A stretch of DNA of 64,000 nucleotides from Blastomussa wellsi (Eukaryota; Cnidaria; Anthozoa; Scleractinia; Plerogyridae), in assembly GCA_947652115.1 (NCBI GenBank), contig OX393570.1, forward strand, positions 5,693,458-5,757,457, given 5' to 3'. This document shows positions 43,877 through 56,227 of this stretch, one piece after another; position 1 is the stretch's first letter; each line of letters starts with the position of its first letter. The position numbers and the translations under genes are program-made. The notes below the pieces were generated by a model, which made no database searches, had not been told where the DNA came from, and was given only the letters and a program-made list of their open reading frames with translations.

Positions 43877-46800
43877 ATGACCCAATCTTTCGTGGAAACA
43901 GCTAAGTATCTGTCTTCATCGACCTTCGACGCTCCGCCGTATCTAAGGCCGCCCGGCGGACCTTACGAAACAACATACACAGCTTCGTTCCAAACGGGTA
44001 GACCATATACATCGCCGCATTATTCTTTAAGACCACTGTCACGGTCTTTCGAATTCCCTTCCAAGATTCTGAACGGGTCTTCCAGTGGATTGGAACATTT
44101 GCCATACACTGCGGTGACCCAGCGAGCGATTCACAAGTATACCCCGCAACAATGGCGAACCTCGAACGTTCTGAATGTATCTTCCGGGGAGAAAGAACGA
44201 GCGACGGCGGAAAGACTTCGAGATGAATGCTCACGGCTTCGAACAGAGACGGCACTGCTAACGCACCGAACACAGACAGACGTGAACAAGAAGCTTGAAC
44301 ACCGCATTCATGATATCACCTACTGGAAAACAGAGCTTGAGAAGCAGCATGCAGAAACTGTGGCGGAGATCAAAGCACTGCAAGCCTTCATTGGCCGGTT
44401 AGAGAAAGCTTTGGCAGCGACAGAAAGGCCTTTGAACGTCGCTAAGCAATGCCTGGATTACAGAGAAAGGCGAGTGAAGATCGATCTTGTCCACGACAAT
44501 GTGGAGACGCATATCAGCAAGGTAATATCCGCCTTTTATGTTGCAGTCTTGAAAGTCTTGATGCCAGCATTGTGTGAAATGCTGTGTGGCGCTTATCTCC
44601 TCTTGTTTCGCTAATTATTTTTGCAAATGGTTTTCGAGGGGTGGCCGAAAGACTGGTGGCTTTTGTTTGGCAATCGGCATTTTAAATACTTGAAGTATTT
44701 ATAATACTCGGGATGGTTTCATTATGAAAATAGATGAGTTTTCCCTTGTGCGATATTTTTTCCATTTTCAGTCGAAATTTATTTAACGCTTTCACTCAAT
44801 TAAACTAGCACCAAAACACCTTAAAATATCAGCCAGTTCTCGGTGCCAAAGCTCAATGAATGCATTGTGGTTATTCTTTAACCGGATGACGATGAAAGGG
44901 TTTGGTACTGTGTGTTTATATTTTGCCCATGCCATACTATTAAATATTAAAACCCGCAGGGAAATCATTAAAATTCTTGTAATGCAACTCGTACCAAAAA
45001 ACCGAATAAAACGGTGGTTCGCTCTTCAAAATGGCAAACTTTCAGTTAGAGGTGTCTATTTCGCTTGAATATACGTAGTCAATAGAAAATAACATATTGA
45101 GCGTCAGTAACGCCGGCTATTGTTTGCAGTTCAATGAACTTAGATTAAAATGATATCAGCCTGTTGTTCCTGAGGTGGATATGTAAAAAATATTTCGTTT
45201 GTGAAAGCTTAGAATTTGTTTCCTGAATGAAAAAGCATAAATATCGCCCGCCTTCTTTACCATGTAATTCAATCTCCTACAGATGGTTTATGACCTCGGC
45301 CCGTTGCACCGATAAACGAACTGGTTGCTATGGCAACCAACTCACCTTCGCATGTTTGTATGAGTACGGTACGCTTCCAGTTTGTAAATGTACTTACGAA
45401 ACAAGAGGAGCCGTGATAATTTTAGCGTGTATTCCGGAACTAATTAAAAAGTTCTTCGCTATAAATGTGCTGCTATCCCTTCCTGTTTGACACTTCCATT
45501 GTGAACGCGACGAAATTTCTGTAAAAATCGTCGGTGATAATGAGCAGTTCTCGATTGCACCGCTTTGTTTTCGTTTATTTTTCATCCAGGAGGTTGAGAT
45601 GATTGAAAACGTGCGAGCTTTGCTCAAGAAAACAATGGATCAGGCCCATGAGCAATTGTGGTAAGTTTAAATATGTTTAATTGTCTTAATTCAGTTAAAT
45701 CGGTCTTGTGATCGTGACGAAAACGATTGCTTAGATTTTGCGCAAAATTAAAATGGAAGAACTTCAGTTTCTGTTGACGAAGATATCTATACAGCTGCAA
45801 GTTTCGCCGGATTTTTAACTGACACCATGTCCGGATTTTACACATACTTTAGAAACTAAATCTTGGTTTGCGGATAAAACTGCGGTTTAGAGACTCGATT
45901 TGGAAGTTTTTGATATCGGCATCTTTTGTGGTGAAGCACATAAATTTGCACGAAAATTATTAAAACACAGATCGCGCATGGATCACACAGAGATCGTGCA
46001 GTTCTTTAACATAGTAGAATTGAAGAACATAAGAAAAGTTTGTAATACTTGTTCTTTAAAGCGGTCGAATGAATGAAATGATGTTGCTAAGCAACTGCAC
46101 CTTATCGCGGGCTCATTCAGTCCTCACAATAAATTCTCAGCTAGATTCATAAGATACAGTAGTTTAGAAATAATATTGTAATACAGATTACCTGGTTCGA
46201 ACAAAAAATTATGTTTCTTTTTCTTTTTTTTCAGGCTGTTACGCTCTGCTAAAACTCTGCTGGAAAAAGATCTTGGTGACAAGTATGGGTCTCTTGGCAT
46301 TGATGGTAAATGTTCCACAATGAATAACTTCTCCAAGGACATTCATTTTGCGCCCCACTCGGTCACAATCCAGCAACAGTAAGTATGATGAGAAGTGAAA
46401 CAACATCATTATACATATACTACTGTTTTTAAACTCAGGAAAATCTGGCCTATCATACGGGAAGGGTGGGGGTTTTAAGCGGGCCTGTCCTGAACAGGGT
46501 ATGGATATTGAGTCGTCCTAGACAAGGTATGGCTTCAAGACTTGTAAGAATATCCAAAATCAGAAACGTTCATCAGTATTTATCTAGCAGGCCATCAGTG
46601 ACGGAAAGTTGTTAAAAATCCCAATTGGCAGGAGGCAGACCAGTTGGCTAAATTTACAAGCGTGGAATAGTTGCAATTGAATTCGGGACCGCCGAAGACA
46701 AGTCCGTTTTATAGCATTCTCGTCCCCATTGCCCTTTTCGTTTCTATTAGCCGGCGGGACCTTGGCACAAGAAACGAAGGGCTCTGGGACATGGGATTTT

Positions 46801-49033
46801 TAAAAAAGTGAAATTTCTATTGGCTGGTTGAGAACAAAGAAATGTTAAAAGGAAGTCAACATGTTCGCGGCCGCCATGTTGCAGCACACAACATGTAGAA
46901 ACATCAATACTACATACATGAAGTCCAAGAATCTTGGACGGGAAATTCCCTTCGTTTCTCGTGCCAAGGCCCCACCGGCTAGGAGAAATGAAAAGGACTA
47001 TGGGGACGAGAATGGTTTGATAGTGGCAGGGGGAGGACGTGAACCCGGGACGAAGTCCAGCGCCACTAGGCAGACTAGGTCACGCTCGCCTCTCCTCTAC
47101 CACAAATCGCTCTGAAGGGGCTTGGTTGCCATGGCTGAAGCTATAAATCATCTTTGATGATGTATGAAATAGCCATGAAACCGAAGGAATACCCTTTGCA
47201 TAAATGGCGCCTAAATTTGAATAACAATACTTGATACATATCCTTAGCCTTAAATTAACGTAAAATTCCTTTGCCCATAAACGTCCACACGAGGAAGAGG
47301 ATGTATCAAGTATTGTTATTCAAATTTGGGCAGCATTTATGCAAAGGGTCTATTAGTAGTAGTTCACTAAAGAAGAAAACATCAAACAGGTTACTATAGA
47401 CTGAAGACAAACAAGGATAGCTTCAAATAGGGAAGATTGAGATGCACTGTAATTGACTGAAAACTTGAAAAAATTTAGGCTAAATTTTTCAGTATCTGTC
47501 ATCCTTGTTGCCCCTTTACTTGGAAGCAGTCGATTAAAAAGAAACAGAGCGTTAGAATTAAACGTGTTCATGCTCATCTGTCATCACTTCGCATTTTCAG
47601 CTCGTTCACTCCAGATGAATGGGAAGCTTACTCTTCAGAAAACATTGCCAAAGCAGAGCGAGAACGCAAGGCGTCCGTGGCTTTGCGATCAGAGATTAAC
47701 GGAATCTTGATGCAGACCTATGTTGATCTGAGGAACATCTTCGAGACCGTGAATAATGAGTTCAGCAAGCGTATTGAAGAAACGGTGACTGCTAAGAGAT
47801 CGCTTGAGAAAGAATTGGCAAGCGTAAGTTTTAAATTGCTTTTTATGCTTATTTTCATGTTTTCACCCGCTTCTTTCATTAGCGTAATAATTCTCCTGGA
47901 AATTCGAGAGTACTTATAACTATAAAAGGAAGAAAATGACCATGAATTGTCAAGAAATACATCAAAAAAGAAATGGCATCAAAGGAAACTCGGAAAAATA
48001 CCGAGTCCCAGATGGGATTTGAACCCACGACCCTCCGGGGTCTAGTCGGAGACTCCATGGTCAGCAAGGATCAAATGTGGGTTTTGACTGGAACTACATC
48101 GCGCAGTTACACAGTCAAATGATGCAGTCAAAGATGCAACCAACCAACCTCCAAGAGAGTAATGAAAGAAATTCATCAAAAAAAATGGCATCAAAGGAAA
48201 CTCGGAAAAAATCCGAGTCCCGGATGGAATAAGCCATCAAAGAAAAGAAAAGTGGGATATTGCCACGGAAGTAAGACTTCAGAAATTTTGGTCAATTTTT
48301 TCTTGGTGAACCACCCTTGAAACATTCTGAAGAAATAAGGTTACGAAAATGTAGCATGTACGAATTTAATTTAGTGGCGTTTTCACTCAGTAATTTCAGT
48401 TCGGGTTTTCTTCAAACCTCTATTTTCTACTCTTTTTGCATCTGTAGTTCCCGTAGCTCCCTTTAAGCAATTGGAGAACGTTTGTTTTTTTAATCACAAG
48501 AAATAAGTGTGCTGAATAATTATTTTAGACGCGTTTGCAAAAGCTTATTGAGCTCGTAAGTTCGCGTGACTACTGCGTTTTCTCTGGCTTCGCGCAAATT
48601 CATTTGCGAAAAATTCTTAAAGAGCATTGCTTTTAATTAGTGCTTTGGGTACTAACGCCAAAATGGTCTCCTTTAGGTTATGGATGAGATAGCGTCCATG
48701 GAGAACAACGTGCGCGATCTCAGACAAGCCATCGCGGACAAAGAGAATCCTCTTAAAGTTGCCCACACCCGTCTAGACAAACGCTCCCTGAGACCAAACG
48801 TTGAGCTGTGTCGCGACCCTGTGCAGTATCGTCTGGTGGGAGAGGTCGGAGAGATCAACGTCTCTATTGATCGCCTGCGCATGCGTCTGGCCGAGGCCGA
48901 GGCTTCCTTAATGGCGTTGCTAAGGAACAAAGAACGGTTGGAAGATGACATCGAAGTGAAAACCAACAGTCTGTTCATTGATCGTGATCAGTGCATGGTT
49001 ATTCGGCAGCAAGTGCGGCATATTTCTCACTAA
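43877..49033 (+). CDS. tektin, most like tektin-4; 5 coding exons, 479 residues
   Basis: Complete gene. Coding exons: 43877-44521, 45590-45660, 46235-46378, 47601-47823, 48677-49033; phases 0, 2, 2, 0 all agree and the borders are canonical. Tektins are coiled-coil filament proteins inside the doublet microtubules of motile cilia and sperm flagella. Seen: the tektin nonapeptide RPNVELCRD in exon 5 preceded by LKVAHTRLDKRS, the C-terminal KTNSLFIDRDQCM, the central LVHDNVETHISKEVEMIENV and heptad-rich helices over about residues 90-470. KTNSLFIDR plus the VRDHVET-like segment point to tektin-4 rather than tektin-1, -2 or -3, from memory. The ATG at 43877 is used; an acceptor (TTCTTACAG) at 43846 suggests an upstream non-coding exon. 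A Tyr/Pro-rich leader of about 85 residues precedes the first helix, as in long tektins. X-boxes nearby fit ciliary regulation. Confidence 0.93.
45324..45337. promoter_or_regulatory. perfect palindromic X-box in tektin intron 1
   Basis: GTTGCTATGGCAAC is the textbook RFX X-box (two half-sites around AT). It lies in tektin intron 1, 250 bases before exon 2, and could act as an intronic enhancer or internal promoter. Confidence 0.65.
46715..47014. repeat. foldback element with about 70-base inverted ends
   Basis: CATTCTCGTCCCCATTGCCC ... AAGAAACGAAGGGC at the left mirrors CCCTTCGTTTCTCGTGCCAA ... TATGGGGACGAGAATG at the right. It lies in tektin intron 3. Confidence 0.85.
47192..47348. repeat. 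foldback element
   Basis: CCCTTTGCATAAATGGCGCC..AATAACAATACTTGATACAT mirrors ATGTATCAAGTATTGTTATT..GCAGCATTTATGCAAAGGG. Tektin intron 3. Confidence 0.85.
47400..47515. mobile_element. TTAA-MITE family core fragment
   Basis: Contains AAACAAGGATAGCTTCAAAT, GGGAAGATTGAGATGC and AATTTAGGCTAAATTTTTCA, the minus-oriented core shared with 2263-2400 and 22878-23030. It ends about 85 bases before tektin exon 4. Confidence 0.5.
47944..48240 (-). mobile_element. tRNA-derived SINE with partial tandem second unit
   Basis: On the minus strand 48062-48009 resembles the 3' half of a tRNA: GGAGTCTCCGACTAGACCCC then GGGTCGTGGGTTCAAATCCC, the B box. The tail blocks TTTCCTTTGATGCCAT and the ACTCGG/CCGAGT pair occur at both 47965-48005 and 48185-48225. 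It is in tektin intron 4. The lack of a complete cloverleaf makes it a SINE, not a tRNA gene. Confidence 0.65.
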
Positions 49034-50000
49034 AAAATATTAAACTTAAATGACACAAAAAGAAATATTAACCTCAACTATGAAGCACACTGGGATGACA
49101 TAAGTGAACTTTAATGACATAAATGAAGTTTTAACGTCTAATTTTTATTTAAATTTTCGATTTGAGTCAGGATGTTTTTACCGGAATCAAAGTGTTCCTT
49201 TGCAAAGTTCAAAGTGACTGTTTTTTCAGGATTAACGAAAGTCGATAATATCTTTAAATGAAATTGACTTCTGCATCAAATATTACCTAAGAAAGGAGAA
49301 ATTCGACAGAATGTTTAATTCTTGCAAGGGGTAGGAATCTTGCGGAAAATTGCCGATTCTCTTTTCTTTTACACTTAAGTATGTGTTAAACGCAAAGGGC
49401 AAAATGCGTTGTAGGGTCCAATGTTTTATCAAGATATATCTTTTTTGCCGATATCTGGTTCCCAAGTATAATTTCAAATGGAGTGTTATTCTGCACAAAT
49501 TTGCACCTCAAATTTACGTGAAGTTAAAAACAGGAATTTTTCACTGCTTTAAACTTGGTATGGTGAAATGGAAAACGGACAAGGAAATGTGTATAATATG
49601 CAGCTTGTTTGTAAAATAAACGCTTTGAATGAAGAGCAATCACGCGGCAAATTAGGGTGGGGAGGGAGGGGAAAATATGAGTGAATACTGTCGACTTTTT
49701 AGAAGTGTTCGGTTCAAGGCGCTTGTCAGGAGAAACAAAGTAAATAGAGTGTCATTCTGGTTGTGAAAAACTTTGCAACAAACCTGCAATAAATCGCCTT
49801 TTATCACCCATTCTAGAGGCATCGTCCTAAGGTTTTTGCTGTGAACGTATGCTCCTAATATTGGGCGATGTAGCAGCTAAAACAATAGAACAAACAACAG
49901 GAACAATGCCCCTAGCCCCTAAAACAATAGCAACTGTTACAAGCAGAATTACAAGCTTACGAGAGCTGCTACACTACCGCTAATATTTGCTAATGCTATG
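49034..50000. other. tektin 3' flank, no gene seen
   Basis: An AATAAA-like signal is not evident directly after the stop; AAATAAACG at 49614-49622 could serve for a longer 3' UTR. Short open frames here show no family resemblance and no splice framing. Confidence 0.4.
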
Positions 50001-50006
50001 CATGAG

Positions 50007-50206
50007 TATAATTTGGTTTTATCAACTGGGTTGATAATGTCAATTGGCCACCGTAAAGAGATTCAATTGCTGACGTTTCGAGCGTTAGCCCTTCGTCGGA
50101 GGGCTAACGCTCGAAACGTCAGCAATTGAATCTCTTTACGGTGGCCAATTGATATTATCAACCCAGTTGATAAAACCAAATTATATTGTTATACTTCCCA
50201 CCGATT

Positions 50207-50239
<33 letters not shown>

Positions 50240-50243
50240 CTAT
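50007..50243. mobile_element. foldback element, copy 2 (extension on the right)
   Basis: Same palindrome as 25598-25819, with the extra arm (ATTGTTATACTTCCCACC ... GAAACTTACCCCCTC) on the right side here, so the insertion is in opposite orientation. The flanks share CTATGCATGAG (49996-50006 and about 50242-50252), a likely target duplication of 8-11 bases. Confidence 0.9.
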
Positions 50244-51471
50244 GCATGAGTAGCCTGAACCAAACCACTATATAGCCTCTTCCGTAAAAGAGGTTATGCG
50301 CGCACGCCTAAGCCAATCTCCATTCGTGTTTAAGCAAGGCACTCGAACGTGAAAAGAGAGCGAATGCCTTGTTGGTTACTAAAACTCATTCTGTCGCGAT
50401 CGTAAGTTTTTCATTCTTTTTTCTTTATAGCGGGGTCTCAATTCATTTTTGATCGCCCTTTCCTGCATAGCGTCGTTGTTTGGTGAAAGACAGTAGTTGC
50501 ATGAGTGAAAATGTCGTCTTAATTTTCGGTGAAATAAATATACTCGTCCAGACGGTTTTATTTTTTATTTTTGAGCTATCCCATGTGAAATATGTCCAGA
50601 AATGCATTCAGTCACGAAGTCTGCGAAACTTCGCGAAAATCGTCTAAAGTGGAATCTTGGGCCCCTCGACGAAATTGCAAAAGCCTGGGGACTACAATAT
50701 TCAAACGTAACGCAGGGAGTGGGGGCGGGGAAGACTAGCAGGTGCGTACATCATGTGGCAAACCGCCAGCTGGGAAAACGCAAATGCAGATTCTGACTGG
50801 CTGAAATAAATGAAAGGGTCCCCCGCTTTTAATAAACTTGCTTGGGAACTGAAAAACGGCGTTTTCATTGAGACAGAAGCGACTGCAGTGTTGTTAAGGT
50901 TGGTTTTGCGATGAAGAAAGTTCTTTGACGACTGGCAGAAGAGTTGCAGTAGATTCTGCAGTGAACAACATATCGGTAAGAATTTTGCAATCTTGGGTAG
51001 AAGGAGTTAGTATTTTATAATCCCATGTTAGCTATGATGTTGTTCATTATAATCGCAACTGATCAAAGAAACTAGTTTAATTTGCTGTCATCATGCAATG
51101 TATTCGTTTGGTTTTAGAGATACTCGCTCCGGTTTTTAGTGATTATAAGTTTGTTTGTAGCTGTACAGAAAAGATTCGAAAATGGGTTTCATGATTATTT
51201 ATTTTGCGGTTCAAATTTACACCGAAGAGATATACAGATTTATATTCAGATTTAGGGAAGGAAATCTGAGGACATAAATTTGATCGGTTAACCATACAAT
51301 TTTAGTTGCATAATATCCTTAGAAACAGACAATTCAATACAGAACAAAGTGCATGGCTTGTTTTCTGGGTAACTTACTGTAATTTCCATTTCCATTTTTT
51401 GTCGCCTCAAGCTGTTTCCATTAGTTCAGACAGAATTTCATCTTTGAATGAAGTCCATTTCCATTCAGTAT

Positions 51472-51815
51472 CAGGGACGGCGGACGGGGGACTGGGGCGG
51501 CTGAAGCCCCCCGCCCCCCCCCCCCCCCCCCCCCACACACTTTTTACGACAATGACAATTTTTTGTTTTAGTGCAAGGTTCGTATTTTCAAAACTTCTAA
51601 AATATTGCTGTAGCACAAAAAGTACCTGTCATTTTACACTTATCCAGGTTGTCTTTTTTCAAGAAATATATCATAGAGAACGTTGAAAATACCATTTCCG
51701 AGCCTCTAGATTTCAAAATTTTCTGGGGGAGGATGCTCCCCGACCCCCCTAGAAAGTTGCGCCACTGGCGCTCATTTTCAAACCCCCCCACTTTCAAATA
51801 CGCTCCGCCGTCCCT
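51472..51815. mobile_element. hAT-like non-autonomous element with poly-C run
   Basis: Inverted termini CAGGGACGGCGGA and TCCGCCGTCCCTG; CAGGG ends are typical of hAT elements. Inside is a run of about 21 C at 51514-51534. An 8-base target duplication is not evident, so the superfamily is provisional. Confidence 0.55.
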
Positions 51816-52580
51816 GAATATTCTTAATACATTTCCACAGTTTGAGTCAGTTCAAGTATTCATGCCGATTTGGGCTCATTTGGGATTGCTTATTTATCAA
51901 ACCGCTGTAGAATAAACCGGAAGAAAATGTTAACTCAATGTGGTACACCTTTATTAGTCATATTTTGACCAATTAACTCTGCTTTTCAATGACAAATTCG
52001 ACAATGTTTATTTTGCTGAGTAAGCCATAAATAGTTGTACGAATCACAACATGTCCGCTACAGAGGGCAAAACTTTGTCCTCCAATTCTATAAATAATTG
52101 AATTCCCTTATTCCCTTATTCCCTTATCTAGCTTTCTATTCGAAGAAAAGCTTGAATATGTTTTAGTTGTTTTGTTTAATTTGCATCTTGAAGATCCAGC
52201 GGGAGAAAATCGCTTTCATTGTAATTCTTCGCTCGAGTATTTGTGTCTGGAAAATGAGATATCAAAAAAGCCGGCGGTGATATTTTATGTGGGTTGTCTG
52301 GTAAGATAATTTCGCTTATTTTCCGGTAATGGAGATTTACCACAGACCGATTGAACATAAATTTATTACTCTTCAGGCTTAATGCTCAAGAAAATCATTT
52401 TGAATGTCACAATACATCGCATGTGTAATAAAAAAGCAAAATTTATAACATAGTACCGAACAAACCTCTTTTATTAGTGACTGGCTTTTGACAGTCTTTG
52501 TACGACTTTCCGCTGACCAAGGAGACTGGCATGGCGCGGTAGTGGATAAATTAACATGCATCGTGAAAGTACTAATAATG

Positions 52581-52926
52581 AAATATTATTCGTTTGCCTC
52601 ACGATGTAGTCACTTCCTTTATTTGTGGACTGCGACGTTTCGGCTGCATAATGCAGCTAGTCTTCTTCATGCGACTGGGTAAGCGCAACCTCGTTCCCAG
52701 GGTCTCTCATCTTCCCGCCCCCTGGCAACGAGGTTGGGGTAAGCGCAGCTTTGAGCACGATGCTTAGCTGTGATTGGTTGATCACAACCGAGCATCATGG
52801 TTTAATAGATGCTGCGCGTACCCAGTCGACCTTATCACCTAGTAAAAGAAGACAAGCTGCAGTATTTAGTCGAAACGTCGCGATCCACATCGGAAGCTAC
52901 TATATTGAGACAAACGAATAATATTT
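52581..52926. repeat. large foldback element with nested GGGTCTCTCATC segment
   Basis: Left arm AAATATTATTCGTTTG ... GGACTGCGACGTTTCGGCTG ... GCGACTGGGTAAGCGCA; right arm TGCGCGTACCCAGTCG ... GTCGAAACGTCGCGATCCAC ... CAAACGAATAATATTT. Between them is CCAGGGTCTCTCATCTTCCC, the arm of the hairpin at 12922-12982. Confidence 0.85.
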
Positions 52927-52999
52927 TATTGATTAGCGTTCGGCACGATGGATAACCACGTACAACGTTTTTTACGATACATTAATATATTAGGCAGTG

Positions 53000-54730
53000 C
53001 AGCTTAAACTGCTTGTGTGATTGAAATTGGGAAATAAGTAGAGTCGTCCAAACACCTCTTGGTTGCAGTGAGATAATCTTGCTGACAAGTTCTTATACCC
53101 TCTACTCGTTAATTCAAAGATGGCGCCAGATCAAGGTTCAAAATTAAATAATTAATATAATACAGGCTCTCGGGAAAAAAATAATTAGGGGCTTTGGACT
53201 GCGATTGCTATTAGCTTATTTCTACCCGAAAAGAACGGTTTATCTCTTTGAAATTTGAATATTTGAAATTTGAATATGTTCCAGTCACTGTCCTGTTTTC
53301 GAAGTAAAAATGCTTCCGTGCAGCGCCATTTCGTTTTCAGAACGTTTGCAATATTTTCAATAGGCGGTTGATATTTTACGTGAACTCCGGTGATTGCGTC
53401 TCTAAGTTACTTTCCTAGTAGTTTTAGAAGCTTTTAAGCTTTTCTTAGTTCCGATTTCTCTTTTTATACAATTTTGGGTGAAACCATGAAACCTACACTA
53501 TTCCTATAACTTTGTTTCACTGTGAAATTGTGATCTCCTCAGTTTCTTGAAATTACAGTACTTTACTGTGAAATAATGTTGTCCGTCCGCTTAGGATTAC
53601 GACATAAGTGCAATACTTCATGAATTGAGCAATTAGCTGACGAGTCAGTTGACGACATCTATAGAGAGCTTGAGTCAAGAAAAAGAATTGTGTCACGTGA
53701 CGTCTTGCTTTTTATAAGCCACAACATAAGCGCCATCATTAACAAATTCCCGATATTCATCGTCGCGGGCAATATTTTCAAATCCAAAATGACGAAGAGT
53801 TTAGTTAAACAGTTATATTTAAACTGAATGCTCCTCTGCACGTGCCGCATTCACCGGTACGAACACGCAATTGCTTTGCTTCGTTTACTTTGTTCAGGTA
53901 ACGATTTCGCTGCACATGTAAAGACCGCTAGGTCAGATAAGGAAATTAAACAACCGGATAGCTTTAATGAAATTTAGTTCTTTCTTGTTTAGCTTTAATT
54001 ATCTTAATCAAGTTTCCCTGCTAAGTGCTATATACGGAGGGGTTTCTATTTAAAGTGTATGCTTTTAGGCTGTGACGTACATTTAGACCCAAAGGTCGCA
54101 AGACAAAGTGATCTATATAATTAACCTTGGTCAATGATTCGCGATCTTCAGAGACGGGATCATTTTGAGGAAAGTATTTTTACGAGGGTACTTAGCTTTA
54201 ATAATTGCTTTTGTAATACATAACTGATTGCTTTTGTATGTAGCCTGTTCTCAAGCATCTAATATATAGATTTAGAGCAAGTAACTCTAAAACGCAAGTC
54301 ACAGTTTCGTAAATAAAAATTGGAAATTAGAAATTTAGCGCAGAGCTTGATATTACTGCAACTTTTTATGTCATTGCAAAAACATAGGTGACGAAAAAAG
54401 CCGTTGCGTTCGAAGAAGCACTTTCTTTTAGTCCCCAATCCCCAGCTATCTACTCACTCTACTCCAGTCTTCCCTCACTACCTCCCAAGGCCAGCTACAG
54501 AATACAGAACAGCTAACACACCACCAATCCACTGAAAACAACGGAATTCAAACATTGATTACGCTTTGTTTATTTGGTTTTTCTATCAATGAATAAAACA
54601 TAAATTAGGCTCATTTTGGGCTTTTGCATAAATTACGCCATGTTGAGATAATTCCGTTCAACCGTCCCGTTTGAAGTAGGTGATCACATTCTCGCCTCTC
54701 TTGCTTGATTTTTTGCCACCCAGCAGTGAT
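53000..54730. other. upstream region of the Na+/K+-ATPase gene, no other gene seen
   Basis: AT-rich sequence without supported exons. The promoter of the upstream first exon (54733) should be in its last few hundred bases; no TATA box is convincing. Confidence 0.4.
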
Positions 54731-54732
54731 CG

Positions 54733-54807
54733 ATGGCCGAAAACAAGCAGTTGTTGGGTGGACTGTACGTTCAGGACCAGTACGAGGTCGACGGAACGCC
54801 AGAATCG
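54733..54807 (+). CDS. candidate alternative first exon of the Na+/K+-ATPase alpha gene
   Basis: ATG in a good initiation context (GATCGATGGCC) opens 25 codons, MAENKQLLGGLYVQDQYEVD then GTPES, ending in phase 0 at TCG|GTAAGA. It could splice to 58719 just as the exon at 56228 does, giving a pump with a different cytoplasmic N-terminus. Alternative first exons are known in this gene family in other animals. It could also be the first exon of a separate gene, but no other downstream plus-strand exons were found. Confidence 0.5.
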
Positions 54808-56227
54808 GTAAGAACAAAGCTTAATAAATCCTATATTTACACCTAAGAGGCTAATGTAAGGTTTACTGAGTTTTAAGTTTGGTTGCACCGAATATAGATT
54901 TCCTGTTTAAGTAAATCTTTCGCCTCTTTATAAACACACAAAAAATCGCCGTATATTGGAAAAGTGTGCGTTTAAAAGCATTTCGAGTGAATAAAAATGC
55001 GTCGATTGCTCCAGATCTCTTAGGAAAATATTGAAAACTATCGACTTCAAGTGCTATGCATGTAGTTGTTAATGGCTGGTATTGCGTCGGCTTCAAGGCA
55101 ACTACCAATGATAATTTCGCTCTCTTTGGTGTAATTAAGGCTATTGGCGCCTGGGACCCCAGTTTCTCATCGGCCAGAATGCAGATATGATGAAAAGAGG
55201 ATCTCAGAATAACCAGCTTAGCTGTATTGTTAATTTGCATACTAATTGCTACATTCTTGGCTAAACTGTCTAGTTAGATAAACTTGGTTCGATCGAGGCA
55301 CAAAATAAGATGTTCTTTTAGAGTGTCAGTGCGCGAAATTGCATCGCGCGTACCTCGATTTCCCGTCGACCCAACTGAGGTCATTTGTAGCTAACAGACT
55401 TCGGACGACATAACACTCTACCGCACGTGGTCAATGAGACCAAAATTAGCATAAATATTCATAAATATTCCAGTACTTCTTAAAGCTGAAACTTCTCAAG
55501 AATCTATCGTTCTTTTCACTGATCAATAGCTCTATTTCATCTGCGAACATGAAAGTTGTTCTGAAGTTTTAAAATTGTGTTTTGAACTTATGGGTCGAAA
55601 GTGGTGGAGACATTTTGTCCAAAATATTATTATTGGCATCTTTAGAAGTCTTTGTTCGCGTTTAAGAATTTGCAATGCCTGGAGGAGCAGATCAGCGGTG
55701 CATGGAAACTTTTGAAAGGATGCTTTTTTGTTTCGTTTGGAATGGTTCCGCATCACGTGAAAGTCAGGTCGAGGCGTCAGGTTCACAAAACAAAAACGAA
55801 AAAACAAATCGTAGCATACTGAAACGAAGAGAATTTGAAAGGCCAATACAACTTTTAAGTCCCCTTGTGTTTTCTTTAGTAGTTATACTAGGTTTTGTAT
55901 ATAACAAGAATAATATTGGTTGTTTGACGCATATTGGGTTTAAATAAAAAGTCGAGAAAACCAAACTAACAATATCGCGACTATCTGCTCTGTCATTGGA
56001 CTTTGTCGCTCATTTGGTTATACTGTATTCGGTGAACCGGTAATTCTCTAAGGTCCAGTGACTTTATGGTATAGTCTCGTCTACCGAGCGAGGGGCTTTA
56101 CCACTTGCCACTTCAAGCGTGCTACGAACTCCTGCCGGTCGACTGAATCTGTGGCGTCTCACTCAGTGGTTTTAACTGACGACCGTTTCAGTCCAGGCTT
56201 GTTTTCCACGGCTGGGAAGCAAAGAAC

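Noticed and set aside
48009..48062. tRNA gene on the minus strand
   Set aside because: A good B box is present but the 5' half does not fold to a cloverleaf and the flanks are repeated nearby, so it is a SINE.
50602..50796. 64-codon plus-strand frame
   Set aside because: No splice framing, no signal peptide, no homology that I recognise.
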